DNA of 33,306 nt from Lichtheimia corymbifera B2541 (lineage: Eukaryota > Mucoromycota > Mucoromycetes > Mucorales > Lichtheimiaceae). The stretch covers positions 1-33,306 of the forward strand of contig JNEU01000200.1 of the NCBI GenBank assembly GCA_000697475.1. Reading direction: 5' to 3'. Below, piece after piece: positions 10,758-19,692 of this stretch (positions within the stretch are counted from its first letter, which is position 1; every line of letters begins with the position of its first letter). The notes under the pieces were generated by a model. It did no database searches. It was not told where the DNA came from and saw nothing but the letters and a program-made list of their open reading frames with translations. The translations under genes and the position numbers were made by a program.

Positions 10758-11453
10758 TTAGGTCGCAGTAGTTTTGGTGGTAGTGGTAGTAGTAGCATAA
10801 CGAGCGCTCGGAACAATAAGTGGTGGAAGGCGTGTATCACCATTGTCAATAGAGGAGGCTGATGATAGACGTCGTTCAGGATAACATGGAGCAGCCATAT
10901 CGGGTGACGTGAACAAAAGTTGATGCGGAGAAGGCAACAGCTGATGTTGTTGTTGTTGGTCAGGTGTTGACGAAGACATGGTAGAAGGTGGTGGTGGGGT
11001 GCATGGATACCACGAAGGCGAGAGTGATGCAGCCGATGAAGCCGAGTGAGACGAATCAGGTGATGTTGGTGGGGTCACAGGACGCTGTTGTGGTTGCTCA
11101 TCTTGTTCAAGGATGCTGCCTGTAGAGCGCTTACGTGATTTACGGATGCCTTGTAAAGTACGGTATCGGTTGAAACAGGTGGCCCGTTTTCTGTGGGGAA
11201 GTTGACGGGAAATTTGTCCCCATGTAAGGCCTTTGGCAACACCTTCACAAATGATGGTGTCTTCGACATCCGAAAAGCGACTACGTGGCTTGCCGTGCAC
11301 GTGCATTAATCGACGTTCGTATCCAATTGGTGATAGTGGCGGTGATGTGAGACGACGACCATTCACAGGTGAAAAGCATGACATCCGGCGTTGTGATGGC
11401 TGTTGTTGTTGTTGTTGTTGTGGGTGGTTCAAAATGTCAGATACTATAAACAT
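10758..11453 (-). CDS. Single-Myb/SANT-domain DNA-binding protein
   Basis: One uninterrupted exon of 231 residues. After a polyglutamine run (12-18) and a Ser/Pro-rich stretch, residues about 56-105 form one Myb/SANT-like helix set: RSRFSDVEDTIICEGVAKG, then TWGQISRQLPHRKRATCFNRY. The spaced aromatic residues (F60, W79, and Tyr in FNRYRTL) occupy the usual core positions, and a basic run (GIRKSRKRS) follows, likely a nuclear signal. The remaining 120 residues are low-complexity Ser, Pro and Gln and end in a Thr run, as in many fungal transcription factors. Target genes are unknown. A TATAAAAG lies about 150 bp upstream of the ATG on the same strand. Confidence 0.8.
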   Translation of the reverse strand: MFIVSDILNHPQQQQQQQPSQRRMSCFSPVNGRRLTSPPLSPIGYERRLMHVHGKPRSRFSDVEDTIICEGVAKGLTWGQISRQLPHRKRATCFNRYRTLQGIRKSRKRSTGSILEQDEQPQQRPVTPPTSPDSSHSASSAASLSPSWYPCTPPPPSTMSSSTPDQQQQHQLLPSPHQLLFTSPDMAAPCYPERRLSSASSIDNGDTRLPPLIVPSARYATTTTTTKTTAT

Positions 11454-14400
11454 TGTGATGTGAGCAAGATCATCATGGGCATGGGAGCTTTAAAGCAATG
11501 GCAATCAACATACTGTTCATAATGAAAAAGTGGTTATGTAAACGCTGTGGTGAAAAAAAGTGATATGGGAGTTGTGATGTTTTTGCACGTCAAAGGGAGA
11601 TGCTTTTATATCTTGGGTGTCATGGTTGCCTTGTACGATCGATATATATACCAAGGGACCAAGATGAACGTGTATGTGCCACATTAGGATAGTACATAAT
11701 ACTTACTTTATCCGATCTTGAATGCAGCACAAATGTGTAAATGTCAGAGGTGTATGCATACACACACAAACCCTTTCCAAAAGTATTAATGTGCTACGTT
11801 CTGGAAGGGAGAATAGGTGTGTGTCTGTCCTCGGATCATTACCAATTTGTACAAAGACATCGCACACACAGATCACCCTTGTTGCATTGTATGGCTTGAT
11901 CTGCAAAACGATCCCTTTTGGTGGACCCCTATCCCTTTTCCATGTTTCCCAATCTGTGTGTGATCAAAGAATCAAAAATTCCAATGCCATTATACGAAAA
12001 AAGGGGGTTAACAAGAGCGGGTCAAGATAGAGGAGTTGCTGTGATCTTTCTTCACCCCGAAAGAAAAAGGTCATCAGTGGTCATTATCCCTTTGACCGTT
12101 TCCTGATTTGGTGCGGATACCATCATTCAAAGCGAAACATGGTTGACATGTTGGGGGTGGGGATGAAAATGTACACAAGCTTCATTTTCATAAACGAAAA
12201 ACAAAACATATAACACAAATGGAAAGGAGACAGGGGAACACTGGTGCGAAGAATGAGAGAAATCATCAATTACAGGCATGGATCGCCATATTTGGCCTGT
12301 ATTGTAACTGCTGTTTTTATGGTCTAATCGAGGATTAGGCATCAACAACAACAACAAACAACAACCTTGTTTTTTCTTTCTTTATCACCGGTGTCACGCT
12401 ACACAAGGCGGCTGTCAGAAATAGATTTTGGGAAATATGACCCTGTGATCATTATGCAAAAGAGCAAATGCTCTGACCAACCACGAATCTCGAGAAGGGA
12501 AAAAAAGCAAAAGGTGGTAGTAATAGTAGTATTGGTAGTAGTACCAGTGTGTGCGTGGTATGGAAGGGGCGAGGAGTATTGGATTAGGAAGGAGCACTAT
12601 TACAAATGCCATTCACAAAAGGGATTCATTGTGCAATAGGAGACACATCAACCAGCACTTGCATGCCGTGTGGAAAATAAAAAAAACAATAGTCATAACA
12701 GACCTCCACCAATATTGGCAGTATTAAGGCATGAGGATGAGGTGGTGAGTAAAAACAGCATGCAGAAGTAACACTGTGGGGGAGGCGCATGTGATGTTTT
12801 GCATCATGCCAACGATCACTGCTACTACTACGTCGTACTACCACTGTTGCAAATGGCTAGCCATCATCACTCTTGCATTTTTGGTCCTTTTCGGTGGCAC
12901 CCTTCAAAATGGACGTGATCGTTGCTGTTGGCTTAAGCCCCACTTTGCACTTTCTATTTTAGTATTCTTTCTTTCATGCTTGCCAGCATGATGTATTGCT
13001 CCTACTTTTCCCTATCATCTCTAATATAATGATATTGCAGCTGCACGCGGCTGATGATTCAATGATGGTGCGTGCTAACCGTATGAAGATCGATAAACAA
13101 GCGAGGAGATGTATAATGCTGAAAGGGTGGTGTATCTGTGTGCTCGCGTGTTTTCTGATATTGCTGTGGAAGGAGAAAACCAGGTCGTCATAGTGACCTC
13201 GTTTGTATCAGTAACCCCGTGATGGTCCCCCTCGATCTTTGCACTCAGGTACATCATTCGGTTTGCAAGTGGCTCGTTGTTCATGCGTGTGAGAGCATCC
13301 CTTCTCTGCACAGCTTATATTTATCACCCTCCTCCTGGTTGTTACATGGCGCGTTAGTTAATAAGAGGCACATGAAAATTGCATGCTCACCTACCCTATC
13401 ATTGATCTATAAGAGCTGCAGGTCAAACCTGTCAAAAACTGGTTTTTTGGGCGTAGCATATCTCTTCAATGGAGCTGTAGCTATAGAACACATACACACA
13501 TGCATTTACCTGATGACAGCGGTATAGTATTTTTGTTCTCTGACAATGGTAAGGATAACAGCAGGGGGATGCTCAGGTGTAACCTTGTAGTGTTTTCTCA
13601 CATCCAAGTCGAATGTCTGTGTAATGGAAAGCTTGCATCGCCATAATCGATTTAGAAGGCATATCCATGTGCATTTGCAAGGAGATGTTAGCAAACATAC
13701 GTGTATGTGCTGACTCAATCTCCTTTTACATAATGATCCTTGCTCATCTCCCTGAATGTGCCTGTGCATTGGTTCCACAAACATGCAAAACCACGGGCCC
13801 TTGCCCTATCCCCCCGCCAAAATCCAGGTAGCTGGTGCACACAGTTTTTCTTCATTCACAACCAAAACTTGATGATTCAATTGTATAATCCAATGAACGA
13901 TGTTTATTCATAATCATCTATGGAGACTGCATTTAGACCAACTATGTAATGAGAAATATCAGAAAGCAAAACCAAAGTTTCGAGCCATGGTTGAAGCCAT
14001 ATTCTCGCTGATTTGGATCTTTCATCCATCTTTGTTGGCGTGCTTCCCATTTCTAGCTGCATTGCCGTGATGTATGGAGAGAAAGGGTCTATGATATCTC
14101 CTTGCCTAGCATTGAAGTGGTATATCAAGCACTGCTGTTTGCCCCTACTACTATAGAAGTTTTCTCCTCATGATGTGTGTGTGCGCATTGCAGGGCATCT
14201 CCTTCTCTTTCTGGTGAACAAGTATCATTGTTATCCAGAAGAATTTTTGCCTATTCTCCCAACAGCAAGTGTAGGAGGCCATTATATCGGTTTGTCTCCA
14301 TTTGATCTCCCCACCATGACCTTAACTATGCTCCTTGATGACCTCCGGGATAATGCTTGTTCATGTCGTATAGTTATGTGGCGCACGGGCATTTCCTTAA

Positions 14401-14648
14401 TGCAGACACCTTCCCAAATAGATCGATCTTGTTGGGATCCTAGACCCAGAGAAGGGGGATTTATCCACAATGCACCATTCCATTTCCTTCAACTACCCCG
14501 GTTACCAGCCCTTATCATGTTAAAGATCGTACAAAATATAAAGTAGAAGATAGCATCAAGCATTCTTTATATTATACAACCAGTGCATAATTAGCGATAT
14601 GATATGAGGTGAGCAGTACTGTAGCTGAGCTATTATTACGAATGCTGC
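11454..14648. other. Long intergenic stretch (3.2 kb), no convincing gene
   Basis: No frame shows a recognisable domain, and I could not chain short frames by splice sites into a product. It holds TG/CA short repeats (11755-11770, 11815-11826, 11860-11870), GTA/GTG-type repeats near 12515-12545 and CAA repeats near 12343-12364. A minus-strand frame at 13904-14128 (74 residues, stop overlapping an AATAAA) and one at 14282-14470 are open but unrecognised. Confidence 0.4.
11603..11610 (-). promoter_or_regulatory. TATA box of the Myb gene
   Basis: TATAAAAG on the minus strand, 150 bp before the start codon at 11453. Position and consensus fit a core promoter with a leader of about 120 nt. Confidence 0.45.
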
Positions 14649-15719
14649 TTAGAGCTTGGCAAGCGATTTGCGAGCAAGTGTGGCAGTAATCAAGCCTAAA
14701 AGTTAAAAAAATAGCGGTGAGCAATCAGCCATAATGGTTAAGCATTATATGTTGAATGACCAAACACATACCAGATGGATCGGGTTGAGGATAGTAAGTA
14801 TCCATGTTCTTGCCAGTGTTGTCAATGTTAAGCTTTGTAAAGCGGCTAAAGTCAATGCCAACATAGTGCTTGTTGGGGAGTGCGTAGTAGACTTCAGCAA
14901 TCTCGGGGAAACGAGTGAGGATTTGCTTTTGCATGAGGTATAGGGTAGCTTGCACCGAGGGCGATTCATCCTTGGCAAAGGTGTCAGTGGTGATTTTGCG
15001 TACACCTTCATGGACAGCGGGATAGTCAATGTTGCGCAACACAGATGGCGAGCTGGAAGCAAAAGTCCAGGTACAATCGACTGCAGTCGAAAAGATGCGA
15101 TCCCAAACTTCAGGCAAGGTGGTATATTCATCGCGATGGAAATCGTAAAAGGCGGAGCCGGTTGTCTTCAACACCAACAACTTCTTGAGACCAGAAGTAA
15201 TCTTCATCTTGTTGCCTTGGCGATAGTGATCCAATGAGGTGGTTTGAATATCCTCGCCATCACGCACAAAGGAGTGAGGATGGGGTTGGCCATCCACAAT
15301 AAGTCTGGTCCACTTATGCTTGACGATATCAACATGGATGCTGCTGAGATGAGCGTACTTTTCCAAAAAGTGGGTCGAGAGCTCTTGAGCAAACACCTCA
15401 ATGTTCTCCACATTGCGGCTGCGTTTACCAAAGATGTTGATTGTGTTCTTCACGGTATCTACACATCCATTGCGTTTAATACATTGCCTACTCTGTATTT
15501 TATTTAACCCAACAAAAGCAATCCATCCCATTAATTACCTGTCGCAACGACCACCGAGTTGTCAGCCTTGGTGTACGAGGTTTCAATGTCACCTTCCAAG
15601 AGAAGGCGAACAGTGAGTTCAGCACAACGCTGCACCTTGCCATCGCGGTAGACACGCATGAAGCGCACAAGGTCCTTGCCATAGCGAGCAGTCTTCAAGT
15701 AGAAATCGGAATCAGACAT
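14649..15719 (-). CDS. UOX: Urate oxidase (uricase), peroxisomal
   Basis: Three exons (15719-15539, 15458-14772, 14695-14649) give 304 residues, the usual length. Uricase oxidises urate with O2 to 5-hydroxyisourate and H2O2, the first committed step of purine ring breakdown. Active-site residues line up with the Aspergillus flavus enzyme: Lys15 in ARYGK, Thr60-Asp61 in VVVATDT, the Arg of WDRIF, Gln in SVQATLYLMQ, and Asn256/His258 in PNKH. The motif KHKWTRLIVDG is also typical. The protein ends in AKL, a PTS1 peroxisome signal, supplied by the last 47-nt exon. The ATG at 15719 is chosen over one at 15785 because a TATA box at 15793-15800 lies almost on the latter. The nearest purine-related gene is the Dal5-type permease at 26380. 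Confidence 0.96.
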
Positions 15720-15792
15720 GTTTGCGTGTGTAAGAGAAGAGAGTAGTGGTGTAGATGATGAACGAAATTCACCGAACACTTGCATAAGTTTG

Positions 15793-15800
15793 CTTATATA
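15793..15800 (-). promoter_or_regulatory. TATA box of the urate oxidase gene
   Basis: TATATAAG on the minus strand, 74 bp upstream of the urate oxidase ATG, preceded by an A-run. It places the transcript start at roughly 15765 and so excludes the ATG at 15785. Confidence 0.5.
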
Positions 15801-16034
15801 CTTTTTTTTTCCATCATCCTCGGTCCTCGCTAATCCGCATGAATGTCGTGGTTGTGATCAATGCATCCGCAAAATTGGAGGTGGTGGATCGCCGAATGTA
15901 GAAACTAGTACAACGTGTTGCTATTTTTCGCACGCTGGTGGCTCTTCGCAGTTACCCCACATTTTGAATGTCGCTGGTATATTTGCACTCTGATTGGCCC
16001 CCTACACGCCATCTCTTTTGAAAAGTGGCGTGAC

Positions 16035-16235
16035 CTATCGAACAACATCCAATGTGGCATTTGATATACTATCTTCAACCTCTTGTATCGTGGGACAGGT
16101 TTCTCTTAAAATGAGAGTGAGATGCTGATAAGCCAAGTATATCCACACAGAGTCATGAAAAATACCATTATTTGCAAGGACCAATAATTTAGAGTGATAG
16201 ATAAAACGTACGTCAATGCCTTTCATACTGCGCAT
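16035..16235 (-). CDS. Possible 3' exon of an unidentified gene
   Basis: A frame with protein-like composition (VLANNGIFHDSVWIYLAYQH, then LRETCPTIQEVEDSISNATL) ends at a TAG at 16035-16037. It is preceded by a plausible 3' splice site (TTTTGGCAG, about 16245). Further open stretches upstream on the same strand (to about 16590, with a GTAAGAT donor near 16445) could be earlier exons, but I could not chain them in phase. No family is recognised. It could be a decayed gene or chance. Confidence 0.2.
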   Translation of the reverse strand: MRSMKGIDVRFIYHSKLLVLANNGIFHDSVWIYLAYQHLTLILRETCPTIQEVEDSISNATLDVVR

Positions 16236-16800
16236 AATCTCACTGCCAAAAGAAGAAAATCAAAGATGTATAGCGGTGAATCTCCTGACCTTCATATACA
16301 GTACGCTCAAGGACATGTATACGCTCACCACCTCCAGCATATCTTCTTTTTGTACATTGGGATATACCAACCATTAATTGCATCACATGAATCCAAGATA
16401 CAGCATTTCAGTTCTTCAAGAATATAGAGTCTATAGCCATATATCTTACACGTGTACATTGAAGCATGTTTGTTTTCCCAAGCACAGAAAATGCAACTAG
16501 CAATCCACACATACAATATCCCAACTGTTGACTGCTACAGTCAAACTCCTGTACCACCATCCCTTTGTGTCCATACGTCCAAAGAACCACATGACCTGTC
16601 AGAATTCAAAAAGGCGAGTATATTTGAGAACGCTGTTTTCGATAGTCTAAGGTAAGGAAGACTGATTGGCTATGAAGAAGCAAAGTCAATGCATTTTTCA
16701 ATATAGCCCCATATCCCACGCCCTTTTTGGGATGTTGATTGTCACCCCCTTACCTATATCTTCTTTCACGACGTAACAATGGCACCACTTTTTCATCCAA

Positions 16801-17681
16801 TTAAATGCTCCATGATACTGCCATTGTCGAAAAAAGGGATGATACTGCTAGGATGGTCCAAGCGACAGGGTTTAAGGATGTACCAGTTCCCGACTCATGA
16901 TCTTGCTGTTGTTGCTGATGTATAGCTGTATCCGAGAGATCATTTGATTTCTTTTCCGCGGATGATGAAGAAGAAGTTGATGATGTTGTTGCTCCAGGAA
17001 TCACTGCTGTGGATACTTTGGTCGAAGAAGAAGATGTTGCAGGACGTCGGTGTGTTGCATTGCCACCTGTAATACTGAAACGACCCGAATACGAAAAAGC
17101 ACTATCGTCCATGTTCAGTGAGGAGCTCCAAAATATCCCGATATCATGCAAGTTACTCACGGCTCATCATCATCACCGCCTTGATAAATAAACTGGAACG
17201 CATACGACGCATCAGGTTCAAGGTCTGACGGGGTCTATAGTAACATGTAAGCTCAATGATGATCGCTTCTACCACAAGACACTGTATATATACCTGCCAA
17301 TCATGGTGTCCTGAATCGCCTTGGACAGTGAACTCGTATCCACTTGGCTGTAATGGAGATGTACCTGTTTCTTGCAGCAACCTTACTTTGGCTTTTTCAT
17401 CCACGCCATTAATCCATCCTGTAATATATCATCGTAGTCAATATCTTTGGACCGTTCTCAATTCTCCTGTAGTGGGATAATACTTGCTGATAGTTTCACT
17501 ATATAAAAGCAAGAGATCAATACCATACATTCTAAACATTAGAAAAGACAACCTACGTTTCTCCAGCTTTGTAAACGGTGCCTTGTAGCGGTGAAGTGAT
17601 GTAGAATGGAGCATCCTGCTGTGCATAGATAAGCGTGGCAAGAGGAAGCACAATCAAATTGATATAAATAAAGAGATGCAT
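16801..17681 (-). CDS. GPI-anchored Ser/Thr-rich cell-surface protein, Kre9/Knh1-like N-terminal domain
   Basis: Reconstructed as exons 17681-17557, a micro-exon of about 15 nt near 17483-17497, 17418-17294, 17234-17161 and 17101-16801, about 212 residues. A clear signal peptide ends in TLIYA-QQ. The extracellular domain opens FYITSPLQGTVYKAGET and continues WINGVDEKAKVRLLQETG, PSGYEFTVQGDSG, SDLEPDASYAFQF and YSGRFSITGG, the pattern of the fungal Ser-Thr-rich GPI-anchored family (Kre9/Knh1 N-terminal domain). A Ser/Thr-rich stalk and a C-terminal hydrophobic tail (VAWTILAVSSLFSTMAVSWSI region) behind an SGTG stretch indicate GPI attachment. Such proteins sit in the plasma membrane or wall. 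The micro-exon is needed by domain alignment, but the frame is off by one base with canonical GT-AG sites, so that join is unresolved. Confidence 0.75.
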
Positions 17682-18070
17682 CGTGTTAATTATATCCTGA
17701 TAGAATACGTGCATGACTCACCTTATATATACGCACATTATTGACAATGACCATCGACATTATCCTCTCCTATCCATCGACGGATTCCATCATCACGATA
17801 ATACGGCCAAGTGTTTGGATATGAAAAAGGATCAACCGAGCTTGTCCATGCCAGATACCATTCTGCGGAATTCGTTGATATGATACACCCAAAAAAGGAC
17901 AAATAAAGCAGAACGCATCCAGAGATAGATAAACAAAGAGGAGAGGCTGTAAAATGATGAATGCTGCTCCTATATCAAAATGTCATATTTTAATCCAAAC
18001 GATACAAAGTCGTAAAAGAGGGAGTTGATAAAGGATTTATTTTTTTGTGTACCATGTATGTCCTATCAAG
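17682..18070. other. Intergenic, no gene seen
   Basis: Upstream region of the GPI-protein gene and 3' flank of the APC13-like gene, both on the minus strand. AT-rich, without open frames worth noting. Confidence 0.4.
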
Positions 18071-18286
18071 CTAGTCTTCCATAGGGTTGTGATCCCACTT
18101 TTGTTTCTTGGATCGTTTTGGCAGGGTGATCTTGACTTCAGAATCGTCGTCATTTTGAGCTGCATCGTATTCTTCAGGTACAGCAATGGGCTCCTCTGGA
18201 ATTTGCAAGCCAATCCACTCGTCAGCGAGAATAGGCAAGTTGGGCATGTCCCAATGCAAGTAGTTGAATGTGCTGTCGGTTTGCAT
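18071..18286 (-). CDS. Probable anaphase-promoting complex subunit 13 (Apc13/Swm1)
   Basis: 71 residues starting MQTDSTFNYLHWDM, with the core LADEWIGLQIPEEPIAVP, an acidic stretch and a Lys-rich end closing KWDHNPMED. Size and the pattern Asp-x-Trp, then Leu/Ile-Pro-x-Glu-x-Ile-x-Val-Pro fit Apc13, a small helper that stabilises TPR subunits in the anaphase-promoting complex ubiquitin ligase. The match rests on a short motif, so it is a moderate call. A short first exon (ATGCATAAAACA at about 18422-18411, followed by GTAAGT) could add MHKTH in frame through an intron ending TATATCAG at 18290. No AATAAA is obvious downstream. Confidence 0.5.
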   Translation of the reverse strand: MQTDSTFNYLHWDMPNLPILADEWIGLQIPEEPIAVPEEYDAAQNDDDSEVKITLPKRSKKQKWDHNPMED

Positions 18287-18429
18287 GTGCTGATATAAAT
18301 TGTACGGTATAGAAGGAGAAAGAGAAGCAATCACCGCCTTCATGCAACCCACGTACTTCATAGTCACCCATGATATATAACGTAGATGATCATTGCCCAA
18401 ATAAAGACTTACTGTTTTATGCATATCAA

Positions 18430-18920
18430 TCTCATCGAAGTGTTATATGGAATCGTCTATAAGCAACGTCGATTATGTACATCAAGTTCATCAGCCGCAA
18501 TGAGAAAAGGATTAGCCTTAAAGGGTCAAATATCACAGTAACCACGATGACAATGAAATTGGAATAACAATGAAGCACAATCATGACGAGCATCATGCAT
18601 CTGCTCTAACTCACCGGATTGAAATCCACCATGGTACTTCATTAACATGGGATTTTGGCGGTACAGGCCATCAAAGAGCTATGATTGAGGGAAGAGAGAT
18701 GCTGGGATGGTGCATGAATCAATAAGGTTGTGGGACGCCAACACCAGAAACATCGTGATAGGTATTCTGCCAAAGAGGCTAGCGTGATCCTGGGCAACTG
18801 ACATATCTGGCAGGTGGCTACCGCTTTTATGATAAGATAACCTTTTTTCCACTTGTAGAGCAATGTCGTCCCATGAACCAGGCACAGGTTTTTGATAATA
18901 ACAGCGCATCTTGGATGATC
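18430..18920 (-). pseudogene. Protein-like fragments of an unidentified, possibly broken gene
   Basis: Minus-strand pieces look coding. One starts at 18909 with MRCYYQKPVPGSWDDIALQV. A second follows a 3' splice-like TCAATCATAG near 18680 and reads LFDGLYRQNPMLMKYHGGFQ. A third (ANPFLIAADELDVHNRRC, stop about 18460) is in the same frame as the second but separated by a TGA. A perfect donor (CCG-GTGAGT, about 18616) exists, yet the only sensible acceptor (TTTAAG near 18519) leaves the frame off by one. Family not recognised. Either a real gene with an unusual join or a recently broken one. Confidence 0.22.
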
Positions 18921-19692
18921 ACCTTGCCTTTTACCATATCTTCAGCTACCCGATCACCCCCTATTTTCATCATGTCAACATTGTATTGTTGCTTTTAACT
19001 AACCCACAGCATTTAGTTAAGGACAAGTGCGATATGTAAAGCAAGACATTCCTATACCTGTGATAACGATTTCAATCACGCGTTATAGTAGCAACTCGGG
19101 AGCGTTCTAACTTGGCTGACGCGAAAAGTAGTGTGTACTAAATATTCAAGGCCCAAGTTAAGTCAATTACGCAAAGAATGTAATTTATGGCATTAATCAG
19201 AGTGATAATGAGGTAACTACAATGCTCTTGAAAGGTTCCATTATCTAATATTTTGAGAGAACCTGCTACTTAAATCGGCGATCATGCACGCGGTGATGAA
19301 GCCATTCTCAGTCAAACCAGCTGGCTGGGGTTGGATTTACTGTAGCCAATATGGGGAGCTTTTTACATCCAGGCAACAAAGTAAGAGAGGATACAAGAGG
19401 AGCATTATATTGATGGATGAGAATACAAGACACCGGGAAAGTAAGATGACAACAAGGTTTAATCGAGTGACACTGGGATCTACCAAGGTTTGACGTTCGT
19501 TAAATAGCTTCCGGTGACCAGAGTGGAGCGCAATAGAGTTGTGCACATACTCCGCCTACAACACACGTTGGATCTCTCTCTCTCTCTCTCTCTCTCTCTA
19601 TTTCTCTCTCTATCTTCCTTTCACTTCCTCTTCATCTCTCAAGGACTGTCACCTCATTTGTCCTCTTTTCTGGGAATAACAACGTACACAAT
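18921..19692. other. Intergenic with CT-rich leader of the downstream gene
   Basis: No gene is seen up to the pyrimidine tract that precedes the start codon at 19693. Confidence 0.4.
19573..19625 (+). repeat. (TC)n microsatellite and CT-rich 5' leader
   Basis: A run of about 13 TC units (19573-19599) continues into mixed C/T sequence just upstream of the metallophosphoesterase-RRM gene. Such tracts are common in promoters and leaders of highly transcribed fungal genes. Confidence 0.7.

Noticed and set aside
13904..14470. Minus-strand open frames resembling transposase remains
   Set aside because: The frames do not connect, and no catalytic motif or terminal inverted repeat could be found. 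The composition alone is not evidence.
15720..15785. Longer N-terminus of urate oxidase
   Set aside because: It would start about 8 bp from the TATA box. The uricase family starts at the MSDSDF Met.
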